A stretch of 64,000 bases of DNA from contig CAZIGH010000004.1 of assembly GCA_964538625.1 (NCBI GenBank), positions 102,331-166,330 on the forward strand, read 5' to 3'. Shown piece after piece: positions 43,138-51,297 of this stretch; position 1 is the stretch's first letter, and each line of letters opens with the position of its first letter. Source of the stretch: JAEUHM01 sp964538625. Its GTDB lineage: Bacteria; Verrucomicrobiota; Verrucomicrobiia; Verrucomicrobiales; Verrucomicrobiaceae. The notes under the pieces are model-generated. The model was not told where the DNA came from, searched no databases, and saw only the letters and a program-made list of their open reading frames with translations. The position numbers and the translations under genes were made by a program.

Positions 43138-45852
43138 ATGCACAAGCCGCTCCTTCATCTCCTCCGCGTTCAGTACTGCATTGCATTGTTAGCAAGCTGC
43201 GCCCTCCAGGCCGCACCTGACCTGAGCCAAACCCAGTTGCTCGGAAAATGGACCGGCGACCCCACAGACAATCGCCTGGGCGGTGCCACTGCCATCAGTG
43301 ACAAATGGGTGCTTCTAGGTGCCGACCAAGCCGACGAGCAGGCCACCGACCAGGGAGCTGTCCAGGTGTTCACTCCCACAGGTACCTTCGTGCGCAAGTT
43401 GCTGCCCCCCACCACGACAGCCAATCAGCGCTTCGGCAGTGCATTGGAGATCAGCGCCGACCTTGCCATCGTGGGTGCACCCGGCACCGTCACCCAGGCG
43501 GGAGGCGTTCATGTTTACAACCTGAAGACCGGTGCCCTCGTCCGCAGCCTAGCTTCCCCCACCAATGCGCCCGGAGATAGCTTTGGCGTCAGCTTGGCAG
43601 TGGAGGGTGACATCCTCGCCGTCGGAGCCAGCGGCGGCACCCAGCGCGTGTGCCTCTACCGCTTGTCCGACGGCCAGTTGCAAGGCCAGGCCTTCCCCTC
43701 AGATCCGCAGGCCAACGCTTTCTTCGGCCAGAGCGTGGACATCCTCGGCGGTCTCATGCTCGTGGGTGCACCGTTCCTGGATGATGGCGGAGCGGACCGC
43801 GGTGCGGTTTACTGGTATAGCGTAGCCACCCCCTCCAGCCCCGTTCAGTTGAGCCGCACCCTTATTCCTGGCAGTGGGGCCGGTGCCTACTGTGGCATCT
43901 CCGTGAAACTGCACCAAAACCTCGGCATCGTAGCCTGCGCCGGCATGGCGGTCAATGAGGGCCAGATTACGGTGCTTGATCCCCGTGCGAATGTGACCGC
44001 TCCCGTGGTGCTGAAAACCCTGTCCTCCTCAGGCTCATCCTTTCTTGGTGTCAGCCTTGATGTCGCGGATGGCCTCATCGTCGCCGGAGGACTGGACTAT
44101 GACGTAGCCCTTTTCGACATCAGCGGCTCATCCAGCACTCCACTCCGCGTTATCAAGACGCCGGGTTTCCTCCAATGCAGCAGCGTGGCGCTGCACGACA
44201 GCACCTTGCTCATCGGCACCGAAGGGGATTCCACTCAGGGCAACTTCGCCGGCGCGGGGCATCTCCTCCGTCACGTCACCCGCTCATCTCCCCTGAAGAA
44301 AGTGGCCGGGAAGGGCGAGTTTGCACCCGGCGTGGTCGAGGCCAGCTTCGCCGCCTTTACAGACTGCCGAGTCAATGGGAATGGCCACCTCGCCATCTCA
44401 GGCAAGCTCGCTGGGCCAGGCTCTGGTGGTGGTAAGGATCTCGGCATTTGGGAGACGCTGGGAGGCTCGCCCCTCACCCTGGGCGGAAAGAGTCGCCTCA
44501 TCGCGGACGGTGCCACCATCAACACGCTCAGCAACCCGCTCATCAAAGCGAGCGAGACCCTGCTCGTGCCCGCCACTACCATTCCCGCCACCACCCTTTT
44601 CCGAGCCACCATCAACAGCCCCGCCAAGCCCGCCCTCTTCCGGGATGATGGCACTGAAGTGAAACTCGTTTTCGCTGGGGGGTCCATCATCAGCGGGGCC
44701 GAGATACTCCGCTTCGGGCAGGTCAGCGTGCCTGCGGTGGACAACAGCGTCGCCTTTCAATCCAAGTTCAAACTCGGCAGTGGCACCACCGCCAACGACG
44801 ACAGTGCCCTCGTCTGGCACCGCTTCCAGCACAACAGCGCACCGCCTATTAACAGCGAAACGGGCATCATCCGGGAAGGTGCAGCCTCCGGTTTCGCCGC
44901 AGCCTCGGGAGAGACCTCTGCGCCGCTCATTGGCGAAGTCAGCCAGCAGGCAGCCCTGACTGGCACCGGACTCTTTTCCATCCAGCAGCTCACTGGCCCT
45001 GCAGACAAAAACCAGGGCCTCATCTCCCGCTCCACCGTCTCTGGCGCACTTCAGCCCGGCTTTCGCAAAGGAGTCAGCACTCCGCCAGACTTCACGGGTA
45101 TGCCTCTGTTCGGCACCCTGTTCCGCTCCTTCCTTGGCATCTCCTCAGACACGGACAACCGCATCCTCTTCCGCGCCACACTCTCAGGCCTTCCCTCTGC
45201 CAACAACGAAGGTCTCTGGGGCATGAAGAACCCCGCGCAAATCATCCAGCTCTTCAGCAAAGGCTCACCACTGACAGGTCTGGAAGCGCTTGTAGCAGGG
45301 TTCAGAGCGTACTGGGCCAGTGCCAACCAGCATCTCGCCCTCCTCACCCTCAAGGGTCCTTCGGTCAACGCCAGCAATGATCAAGCCCTCGTCCTCATGC
45401 AAATCGGCGGCCCCACCGACGGCACACCGCTTGTGCTGATGCGTGAGGGGGACCCCGCTCCCGGTCTTCATCCCGCCCGCATCGGGGTCATTCAACAAGT
45501 GGATGTGGAGCCCGCCAGCGGTCAGTACCTCATCCTTGCCACCCTGACAAACTGCCCTCCCGGGCGCAACCTCGCCCTCTTCCGCGGCCACTCCAAAGCA
45601 CCACTTTCCGCAGCCAATCAGCGGCTCATGCGCCTGCCTTATCCCATTCTCCGCAAAGGCACCCTCTTTGCCGGGCAAACGAGCCGACTGAAGAGCTTCA
45701 ACCTCCCAGCCAACACCCGCAGCCCTTCTGGCGCTGGTAACATCGGCCTTGGCAGCGCCATCCAGGGTTCCAGTAACACCGCCAGCACCGCTCTCACCAG
45801 CATCCTGGTTTTTGAGAACGGCAGCACCCAGGTCGCGGCAGGAACACCTTGA
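43138..45852 (+). CDS. Secreted repeat protein (FG-GAP-like), tandem paralogue 2
   Basis: 904 aa, collinear with the preceding gene: the same signal-peptide position (YCIALLASCALQAAPD), LLGKWTGDPTDNRLGG, RFGSALEISADLAIVGAPG, SFGVSLAVEGDILAVGASG, and the same C-terminal end (LREGDPAPG-type MREGDPAPGLHPARIGVIQ, then SGQYLILATLT). Repeats in the second half read GGGKDLGIWETL, NNEGLWGMKN, NQGLISRS. A local duplication with sequence divergence is evident. It ends at hairpins shared with convergent pyrE. Possible roles are cell-surface adhesion or appendage coating; nothing in the sequence decides it. Confidence 0.8.
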   Translation: MHKPLLHLLRVQYCIALLASCALQAAPDLSQTQLLGKWTGDPTDNRLGGATAISDKWVLLGADQADEQATDQGAVQVFTPTGTFVRKLLPPTTTANQRFGSALEISADLAIVGAPGTVTQAGGVHVYNLKTGALVRSLASPTNAPGDSFGVSLAVEGDILAVGASGGTQRVCLYRLSDGQLQGQAFPSDPQANAFFGQSVDILGGLMLVGAPFLDDGGADRGAVYWYSVATPSSPVQLSRTLIPGSGAGAYCGISVKLHQNLGIVACAGMAVNEGQITVLDPRANVTAPVVLKTLSSSGSSFLGVSLDVADGLIVAGGLDYDVALFDISGSSSTPLRVIKTPGFLQCSSVALHDSTLLIGTEGDSTQGNFAGAGHLLRHVTRSSPLKKVAGKGEFAPGVVEASFAAFTDCRVNGNGHLAISGKLAGPGSGGGKDLGIWETLGGSPLTLGGKSRLIADGATINTLSNPLIKASETLLVPATTIPATTLFRATINSPAKPALFRDDGTEVKLVFAGGSIISGAEILRFGQVSVPAVDNSVAFQSKFKLGSGTTANDDSALVWHRFQHNSAPPINSETGIIREGAASGFAAASGETSAPLIGEVSQQAALTGTGLFSIQQLTGPADKNQGLISRSTVSGALQPGFRKGVSTPPDFTGMPLFGTLFRSFLGISSDTDNRILFRATLSGLPSANNEGLWGMKNPAQIIQLFSKGSPLTGLEALVAGFRAYWASANQHLALLTLKGPSVNASNDQALVLMQIGGPTDGTPLVLMREGDPAPGLHPARIGVIQQVDVEPASGQYLILATLTNCPPGRNLALFRGHSKAPLSAANQRLMRLPYPILRKGTLFAGQTSRLKSFNLPANTRSPSGAGNIGLGSAIQGSSNTASTALTSILVFENGSTQVAAGTP

Positions 45853-45877
45853 GGCGCAGTGCCCCCGGATTCGGCCG

Positions 45878-45945
45878 CCTTCGCCATGCTTGTGAACGGC
45901 TTTGCTTGGCGAAGGTGCATCACCGCTCCTTGGCACTCCCAAGGA
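45878..45945. terminator. Two hairpins between convergent repeat-protein gene and pyrE
   Basis: First stem CCTTCGCCA (45878-45886) with TGGCGAAGG (45907-45915), loop 20 nt. Second stem TCCTTGG (45927-45933) with CCAAGGA (45939-45945), loop CACTC. Both are perfect. There is no T-tract, but the position in a 105-bp convergent gap fits a bidirectional terminator. Confidence 0.5.
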
Positions 45946-45957
45946 CGGGTCGCCTGC

Positions 45958-46548
45958 CTACACATCTACCAGCTCGGAGCGGCGGAAGAGGGAGGCCACG
46001 GGGTAGCCTTTGGACTCGATGTTGGCGCGGCCACCTTCTTCGCGATCGACAAGCACGAGGACGAAGGCGACTTTGGCCCCCTCTTCTTCCACGGCAGCGA
46101 TGGCTTTCAGTGTGGAGTCGCCAGTGGTGATGACGTCGTCGATGACGACCACGGTGTCGCCAGTGGTGAAGTTACCGGCGATGCGGCCGCCGCGTCCGTG
46201 ACCCTTTGCTTCCTTTCGCACCACGAAGCAGCGCATGACGGGAGAGTCTCCGGCCTGGCTGGAGGCGATGGCGGTGGCGAGCGAGATGGGGTCGGCTCCG
46301 AGGGTGAGGCCGCCGAGTGCGGCCACTTTAACTCCACGTCGCTGTTCCTGCTCACGAAGGAGCCGAAGCATGAGCTGTCCCACGAGCACGGCACCGCGTC
46401 CGTCGAGCGTGGTGACGCGACAGTCCACGTAGAGGTTGCTCTTTGCACCAGAGGCGAGGGTGAAGTCGCCGGTCTTGACGGATTTTTCGAGGAGGATGGA
46501 GCGGAGTTCTTCGCGGGCGGTGGCAGACATGATGTCTGTATTTGTCAC
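45958..46548 (-). CDS. pyrE: Orotate phosphoribosyltransferase
   Basis: 196 aa. It converts orotate and PRPP to OMP, step five of UMP synthesis. The PRPP loop is VVVIDDVITTGDSTLKA; also DFTLASGAKSNLYVDCR, GLTLGADPISLA and VVRKEAKGHG. GTG at 46548 overlaps the ROK-kinase stop (GTGA); an ATG at 46530 is the alternative. It is the last of a six-gene minus-strand run (ctaB to pyrE). The pyrimidine genes are therefore spread over two loci in this window (pyrRB and pyrE). Confidence 0.96.
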   Translation of the reverse strand: MTNTDIMSATAREELRSILLEKSVKTGDFTLASGAKSNLYVDCRVTTLDGRGAVLVGQLMLRLLREQEQRRGVKVAALGGLTLGADPISLATAIASSQAGDSPVMRCFVVRKEAKGHGRGGRIAGNFTTGDTVVVIDDVITTGDSTLKAIAAVEEEGAKVAFVLVLVDREEGGRANIESKGYPVASLFRRSELVDV

Positions 46549-47483
46549 GCGAGTGAGTCTGCGGCAAGTGCGGCGTTGCCGATGATGCCTGCTTCATTGC
46601 TATACCGTGCGGGGAGGATTTGTAGCTTCTCCCAGACGACGGTGGAGAGCATGGACTGGACCTTCCGTTCCAACGGAGCAAACAGCAGATCTCCCGCCTG
46701 TGCGACCCCGCCGCCGATGACGAAGGCGTCTGGATTCAGGAGCCAGGCGATGCTGGCCAGCGCGGTGCCGAGCCAGTCAGCCACTTCCTCCCAAATCTGG
46801 CGGGCGATGGCATCTCCCTCCTTCGCTGCGGCGGCGATGGCTTTGGGGGTGCAAGATTCCAAGCTCCGTGCCACGCCCGCTTCGGCGTAACGTTGCACGG
46901 CGTGCTCGGCTATTTCTTTGTTGCCGATGTATTTCTCCAGCGCTCCGAGATTGCCGTAGTGGCCGGCTTTGCCGTTGTGGTCCACACTCATCTGGCCTAT
47001 CTCGCCTGCGGAGAAGGACCGTCCGCGGTACATGGTGTTGTTCAGCACCAATCCGCCGCCCACTCCGGTGCCTAGGGTGAGGGCCACGATGTTGCAGAGT
47101 CCACGGCCTGCGCCGTAGCGCCACTCGGCATAGGTCATTGCATTGGCGTCGTTCTCCACGATACAGGGCAGCCCCGTCTTTTCGCTGAGGATGGTGCGCA
47201 GGGGAACGTGCTTCCACCCCACGTTGGTCAGTTCATGAATGTAGCCGCTGTCAAAGTCCACCAGCCCCGGCACTCCGCAACCGATGGCTGCCACTTCTGG
47301 GAAGGCGGTGCGCAGCTCCGCCACACGGGCGGCCATGGCACCGATGAGGGCGGTGGGGCCGGGGTGCGCGGCGGTCTCGATGGGCTCGCAGGTGTGGAGC
47401 AACTCGGGTCCGCGAGCGACGCCGAGTTTGACACTGGTGCCGCCGAAGTCGATGCCGATGGCGGTGATGGAAGAGTCTTGCAT
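46545..47483 (-). CDS. ROK-family sugar kinase
   Basis: 312 aa from ATG 47483. ATP loop IGIDFGGTSVKLGVA at the start, IVENDANAMTYAEWRYGAG (ROK block), LTLGTGVGGGLVLN, and SAGEIGQMSVDHNGK. The usual ROK zinc site CxCGxxGC is altered here: the equivalent stretch reads GHYGNLGALEKY, so all three Cys positions are lost. Some glucokinase-like ROK proteins also lack it. Substrate is probably glucose or a related sugar. It starts 11 bp after coaX and overlaps pyrE by 4 bp, so the operon is tightly coupled. Confidence 0.9.
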   Translation of the reverse strand: MQDSSITAIGIDFGGTSVKLGVARGPELLHTCEPIETAAHPGPTALIGAMAARVAELRTAFPEVAAIGCGVPGLVDFDSGYIHELTNVGWKHVPLRTILSEKTGLPCIVENDANAMTYAEWRYGAGRGLCNIVALTLGTGVGGGLVLNNTMYRGRSFSAGEIGQMSVDHNGKAGHYGNLGALEKYIGNKEIAEHAVQRYAEAGVARSLESCTPKAIAAAAKEGDAIARQIWEEVADWLGTALASIAWLLNPDAFVIGGGVAQAGDLLFAPLERKVQSMLSTVVWEKLQILPARYSNEAGIIGNAALAADSLA

Positions 47484-47494
47484 TGGGAAAGGCT

Positions 47495-48259
47495 TCAGGT
47501 CGTGGGGGCGGTGAGATTCCCCAACAATCGCAGCCCGTGCAAGGTTAAATCTGGGTCGGTGAACTGCACCTCCTTCATTCCTCGCGTGATCCATTCCGCA
47601 TCTCCGCCGGTGGCGACGATGACGGGCTGCTTTTTGCCGGGTAACTCTTTTCTTAAAGCATCAAGAATGCCACGGATCATGCCTCGATAGCCGATGGCGG
47701 CACCAGCAAGGATGGCGTGTTCCGTACTTTGACCGATGGCGCTCTCTGGCTCACGCAGTTCCACCTTGGGCAGCAGGGCGGTGCGTTCATGCAGGTAGTC
47801 GGTCATCAAGCGTAACCCGGGAGCAATGACGCCACCGATGTAGTGGTGGTCTGCGGAGAGGACGTTAAACGTGACGGCAGTGCCGAAGTCCAGCACGATG
47901 CCGGGCTGGCCCTTCTTAGCGTAAAGTGCGGCCATGGCGGCGACATCCGAAAGCCTGTCTGGCCCCACGCTTTCCGGCGATGGGTAGCGAATGCCTATGC
48001 CGAGGGGGCTGCGGTGGGTCAGCTCGGTGAGGAGTGAGCCAAAGTGTCGGCGCAGCACTTTGGCTGCTGCGGGGACGACAGAGCATGAGACGACGCGCTT
48101 CCAGGTCCAGCCTGACAGCGCTGCATCCAACGCTGCGGGGGACAAGCCTTTGGTGGGTAGTTCGCGCCGCTGGAGTAGTTTATCCGGGGAAGCAAGTGCG
48201 AGCTTGAGCCTGCCGTTGCCGACGTCGATGAGCAGATAGGCGGCGCGGCGGGTGGCCAT
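47495..48259 (-). CDS. coaX: Type III pantothenate kinase
   Basis: 254 aa from ATG 48259. It phosphorylates pantothenate, the first step of CoA synthesis; type III enzymes are ASKHA-fold and insensitive to CoA. Signature parts are LLIDVGNGRLKLAL (phosphate-1), VGPDRLSDVAAMAAL and VLDFGTAVTFNVLSADHHYIGGVIAPGL. It starts 2 bp after the DUF420 stop and 11 bp precede the ROK gene. The stop codon and the neighbouring starts show the compact spacing of the whole block. Confidence 0.93.
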   Translation of the reverse strand: MATRRAAYLLIDVGNGRLKLALASPDKLLQRRELPTKGLSPAALDAALSGWTWKRVVSCSVVPAAAKVLRRHFGSLLTELTHRSPLGIGIRYPSPESVGPDRLSDVAAMAALYAKKGQPGIVLDFGTAVTFNVLSADHHYIGGVIAPGLRLMTDYLHERTALLPKVELREPESAIGQSTEHAILAGAAIGYRGMIRGILDALRKELPGKKQPVIVATGGDAEWITRGMKEVQFTDPDLTLHGLRLLGNLTAPTT

Positions 48260-48261
48260 GT

Positions 48262-48693
48262 TTAACGAAGCGGCGGGCCGAACCACACGTAGCACATGAG
48301 ATAGACGATGACTCCGGTAACGGAGACGTAAAGCCAGACCGGCAGCGTCCACCGGGCCATGCGTTTGTGCTTGTCAAAGTGGGAGCGAAGTGCTGGGACG
48401 ACGGTCATGATGATCATGGGTAGATTCACGACGGCCAGGATGACGTGACTGATGAGCAGTCCATAGTAGAAAACGCGCACGCCACCCTGTCCGGCGAACT
48501 TCACGTGCCCGACATGGTAGTGGTAGTAGAGGTAACAGGCGAGGAACGCGGCAGAGACGAGCAGGGCCAGCCCCATGGTGATGCCGTGAGCTTTGCGCTT
48601 GCCGGCCTTGATGAAGGCAAAACCTGCCACGAGCAAGACGGCAGCAGTGGCGTTGAGGCAGGAGTTGATGAAGGGGAGGTCGTTGACGGTCAT
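48262..48693 (-). CDS. DUF420-family membrane protein
   Basis: 143 aa with four transmembrane helices (INSCLNATAAVLLVAGFAFI, ITMGLALLVSAAFLACYLYYHYHVG, VFYYGLLISHVILAVVNLPMIIMTVV, LPVWLYVSVTGVIVYLMCYVWF). The conserved YHYHVG and SHVILA segments with His are typical of DUF420, a family found beside cytochrome c oxidase assembly genes. Here it lies 16 bp downstream of a SCO-family gene and ctaB, so a role in oxidase assembly is likely. coaX follows after 2 bp. Confidence 0.88.
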   Translation of the reverse strand: MTVNDLPFINSCLNATAAVLLVAGFAFIKAGKRKAHGITMGLALLVSAAFLACYLYYHYHVGHVKFAGQGGVRVFYYGLLISHVILAVVNLPMIIMTVVPALRSHFDKHKRMARWTLPVWLYVSVTGVIVYLMCYVWFGPPLR

Positions 48694-48709
48694 TGGGGAG
48701 GTGGGTGAG

Positions 48710-49408
48710 TCACTTTGCCTTCTTGTCTGCGGCTTCTTGTTCTGCGAGGAGGTAGGTGAGGTCTTTGCGCAGTTTCTCTTTGTGGATGGCGCGGAACTCG
48801 GGGTCGGGATTCATCACTTCATACATGCCGCGCACGTGGCTTTCTCGGTCGATGAGCACGAGCCGCATGTCGTGCTCATACTTGTCCACGGGGCTGGTGC
48901 GTTTTTCTGGTGGCTTTTCTTTGAGTGCGATGAACTTGACGACGTAGGTGAGCCAGGTGCGCATGGCGGTCTGGTCCCCGTTGACGAACCACCAGTTGTC
49001 ACCAGTGATTTCATGGCCTTCAGCAGCTTCCTTCAGCCGTTCTGGTGTGTCGTCTGGGTCGATGGCAAAGGAGACGAACTGCAATCCAGGGTGTTTGCTG
49101 GCGAACTCGTCATAGATGGCCTTCATTTCTTCTACCAGCACGCTGCAACCACTGGGGCAGGTGCTGTAAAAGTGCGCGGCAAGGATGACTTTTCCATCCA
49201 GGTCGCTGAACTTGACCTTCTTTCCGCTGCGTTCGACGAGGTCCAGATCCTTGCGAATCTGCGTGTAGTAGGGAGGGCGGTCTTTGTCCTTCCTCATGCT
49301 CTGAATGGTCACGTAGTTGTAGTAAACCACGATGCCGAGCATGATGAAGATGATGGGTACCCAGATGGTCCACGGGTTGATGCGAGGCTTTTCAGATGAG
49401 GGGTTCAT
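48710..49408 (-). CDS. SCO1/SenC-family copper chaperone
   Basis: 232 aa. One N-terminal transmembrane helix (WTIWVPIIFIMLGIVVYY) anchors a thioredoxin-fold domain in the periplasm. The copper site is complete: C84 and C88 in FYSTCPSGCSV (CxxxC) and H179 in KYEHDMRLVLID. SCO proteins deliver copper to the CuA centre of cytochrome c oxidase. It is placed between ctaB and DUF420. Oxidase subunit genes are not in this window. An insert (KFIALKEKPPEKRTSP) lies before the histidine. Confidence 0.92.
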   Translation of the reverse strand: MNPSSEKPRINPWTIWVPIIFIMLGIVVYYNYVTIQSMRKDKDRPPYYTQIRKDLDLVERSGKKVKFSDLDGKVILAAHFYSTCPSGCSVLVEEMKAIYDEFASKHPGLQFVSFAIDPDDTPERLKEAAEGHEITGDNWWFVNGDQTAMRTWLTYVVKFIALKEKPPEKRTSPVDKYEHDMRLVLIDRESHVRGMYEVMNPDPEFRAIHKEKLRKDLTYLLAEQEAADKKAK

Positions 49409-49426
49409 TGGAGGCGGGTCCTGAAG

Positions 49427-50368
49427 TTACGCCTGCCGCTTCCAGGCGAGCACGGTGAATATGAGGATGAGCGGCAGGTAGGCGAGTGTGCAAAAAAAGA
49501 GCTTCCGTGCGTTGGCACGCTCCCGCTGGATGCGGAACTTCCAGGCCAGCCAGCACAGCCAGCCACTGATGAGGAGGGCTGGTGCCAGGAACCATTCATG
49601 CGCATTTCCTGTCCAGACGGGATAGAACATGAGCAGTAGGGTGGCGACTGCGTAGCCCAGGGCGTGCAGGGAGGTGCGTCGGCCCTGTTCGTCATCATTG
49701 GCCAACATGACGAAGCCACCACGCTGATACTCGTCCCGATACATCCAGTTGATGGCCAGGAAGTGCGGAAGCTGCCACACGAAGAGCAGTGCGAAGAGGT
49801 AGATGGCGCCGGGTTCCGTGATGAGGCTCCAGCGGAAATACGGTGCGTTGTCCACTGCAGGACCTGCCGCACCGGCCCAGCCGATGAGCGGCGGCAGCGC
49901 GCCTGATACTGCACCGACGAGCGTGTTTGTCGCAGATTGTTGTTTGAGTGGCGTGTAGATGAAGAGGTAGGTGGCTAGCGTGAGAGCAGTCAGGGCGGCG
50001 GATTCGATGTTCACCCGGGCGGCAAGATGAATCAGGGCAAACGCACTGAGCACCCAGCCCAGGCCGAACGCGGCCGGTGTGGAGATTCTTCCGGAGGGCA
50101 ATGGACGGTCTGCAGTGCGGTGCATGCGGGAGTCAGGCTCGATCTCCATGAGCTGGTTGAAGACGGCGGCTCCGAATGCGGCGAGGGTGCTGCCTATGAG
50201 GGTGTGAATGAGCAGCCACACTGGGACGGGTCGGTCTGCCCGTAGCCAGAAGCCGACGAAGGTGGTGACGATGACTAGGGTGCTGAGCCGGAACTTTGTC
50301 AGCACCAGCAGATCTCCCAGCATGGTGGGTGAACCTTTTTCTGGGGTGCTGGCGGTATCGGGTGGCAT
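49427..50368 (-). CDS. ctaB: Protoheme IX farnesyltransferase (heme O synthase)
   Basis: 313 aa, a UbiA-superfamily membrane enzyme that adds farnesyl to heme B for heme-copper oxidases. The prenyl-diphosphate site is NQLMEIEPDSRMHRTADRPLPSGR (first Asp-rich loop), and the second loop is LPHFLAINWMYRDEYQRGGFVML. FIYTPLKQQSATNTLVGAVSGALPP is the other diagnostic block. About nine helices. It starts 121 bp after the bklc stop on the same strand and leads the ctaB-SCO-DUF420-coaX-ROK-pyrE run. Confidence 0.95.
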   Translation of the reverse strand: MPPDTASTPEKGSPTMLGDLLVLTKFRLSTLVIVTTFVGFWLRADRPVPVWLLIHTLIGSTLAAFGAAVFNQLMEIEPDSRMHRTADRPLPSGRISTPAAFGLGWVLSAFALIHLAARVNIESAALTALTLATYLFIYTPLKQQSATNTLVGAVSGALPPLIGWAGAAGPAVDNAPYFRWSLITEPGAIYLFALLFVWQLPHFLAINWMYRDEYQRGGFVMLANDDEQGRRTSLHALGYAVATLLLMFYPVWTGNAHEWFLAPALLISGWLCWLAWKFRIQRERANARKLFFCTLAYLPLILIFTVLAWKRQA

Positions 50369-50489
50369 AGAGGGGCGGCGATATTGGACGCGGAAAGGTC
50401 ACCAATCAACCACGCGCCTCACTTTGCGCATGGGGCCGGGGGATCGACTTCCGGAAGGTCGCTGTGTGGTGTGGGTGCAGCTGCCCGGT

Positions 50490-51260
50490 TCAGCCAGGGC
50501 CGTCTTGGCTGAGGGAGGCTGAACGGCGCGGTGCAGGCTGCCTGGCGTTGAGATCGGTGCGGATGCGTTTGGCGCGGGCGATGCACTCTTCGGCCTGCTG
50601 GAAGTCTCCGACGGCTTTGTAAACGGCACCGAGGTTGATGTAGGTCTGAGACAGATCTGCGGGGTCCATTTCTCCACCGCTGAGGTTCTGCCGTATCTCC
50701 AGCGCTCGTTCGTGCATGGCTTGGGCACGCTCGATGTCGAGGTCCGTGTAGTAAAGGACGCCCAGGTTATTATAGACGCTGGCCACACGCGCGCTCTGCG
50801 CACCGTGCGCCTTGAGGAAGCCTTCCAGCGCCGCGTGGTAGTACTCCTCAGCCTTCGCATGATCTTTTTTGCTTTTGAAGATCATGGCCAAGTTGTTCTT
50901 GATGGTGGCTACTTTGTCATGGTCTGGTATCGGCTGGCTTTCGGCCATGCTGAGGGCTTTCTCGTAGAACTCGATGGCGAGGTCCATTTTCCCCCAGCGA
51001 TCATAGAGGTAGGCGAGCAGGGAGTAGATGCCGGCGGTAAGGTCAGCATCTGGCTTTTTGAGATCCTGCACGCGGTAGAGTGCTTCGCGGTAGAGGGACT
51101 CTGCTTTGCGGAAGTCTCCTTCTTTCTGCCGGAGGTCTGCGAGCACGGAAATCTGCTCTACCAGTTCTCCGATGCGGGAATGGTCTCGGTAGGCGTAACG
51201 ACGCGCTTCCTCCACATTACGGGTGGCGGCAGCAAGTTGTTTGTCCAGTGAGTCTTCCAA
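50490..51260 (-). CDS. bklc: Bacterial kinesin light chain (Bklc), TPR protein of the tubulin operon
   Basis: 256 aa. It carries about five TPR/kinesin-light-chain repeats (EGDFRKAESLYREALYRVQ, GKMDLAIEFYEKALSMAE, KDHAKAEEYYHAALEGFLK, LDIERAQAMHERALEIRQ, GDFQQAEECIARAKRIR), with a basic C-terminal tail (APRRSASLSQDG). From prior work the Prosthecobacter protein is encoded with btubAB, binds BtubAB filaments and links them to membranes. It starts at TTG 51260, since an in-frame TGA lies five codons upstream and the next ATG is ~90 codons in. It is 37 bp downstream of btubB. No Shine-Dalgarno sequence is visible. Confidence 0.92.
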   Translation of the reverse strand: MEDSLDKQLAAATRNVEEARRYAYRDHSRIGELVEQISVLADLRQKEGDFRKAESLYREALYRVQDLKKPDADLTAGIYSLLAYLYDRWGKMDLAIEFYEKALSMAESQPIPDHDKVATIKNNLAMIFKSKKDHAKAEEYYHAALEGFLKAHGAQSARVASVYNNLGVLYYTDLDIERAQAMHERALEIRQNLSGGEMDPADLSQTYINLGAVYKAVGDFQQAEECIARAKRIRTDLNARQPAPRRSASLSQDGPG

Positions 51261-51297
51261 GGAGAAGGGGAGTCAGTTGGCTGGCGGCAGCGGCCTG

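Noticed and set aside
45859..46890. 343-codon plus-strand frame over pyrE and the ROK gene
   Set aside because: Antisense of two conserved genes; no family features.
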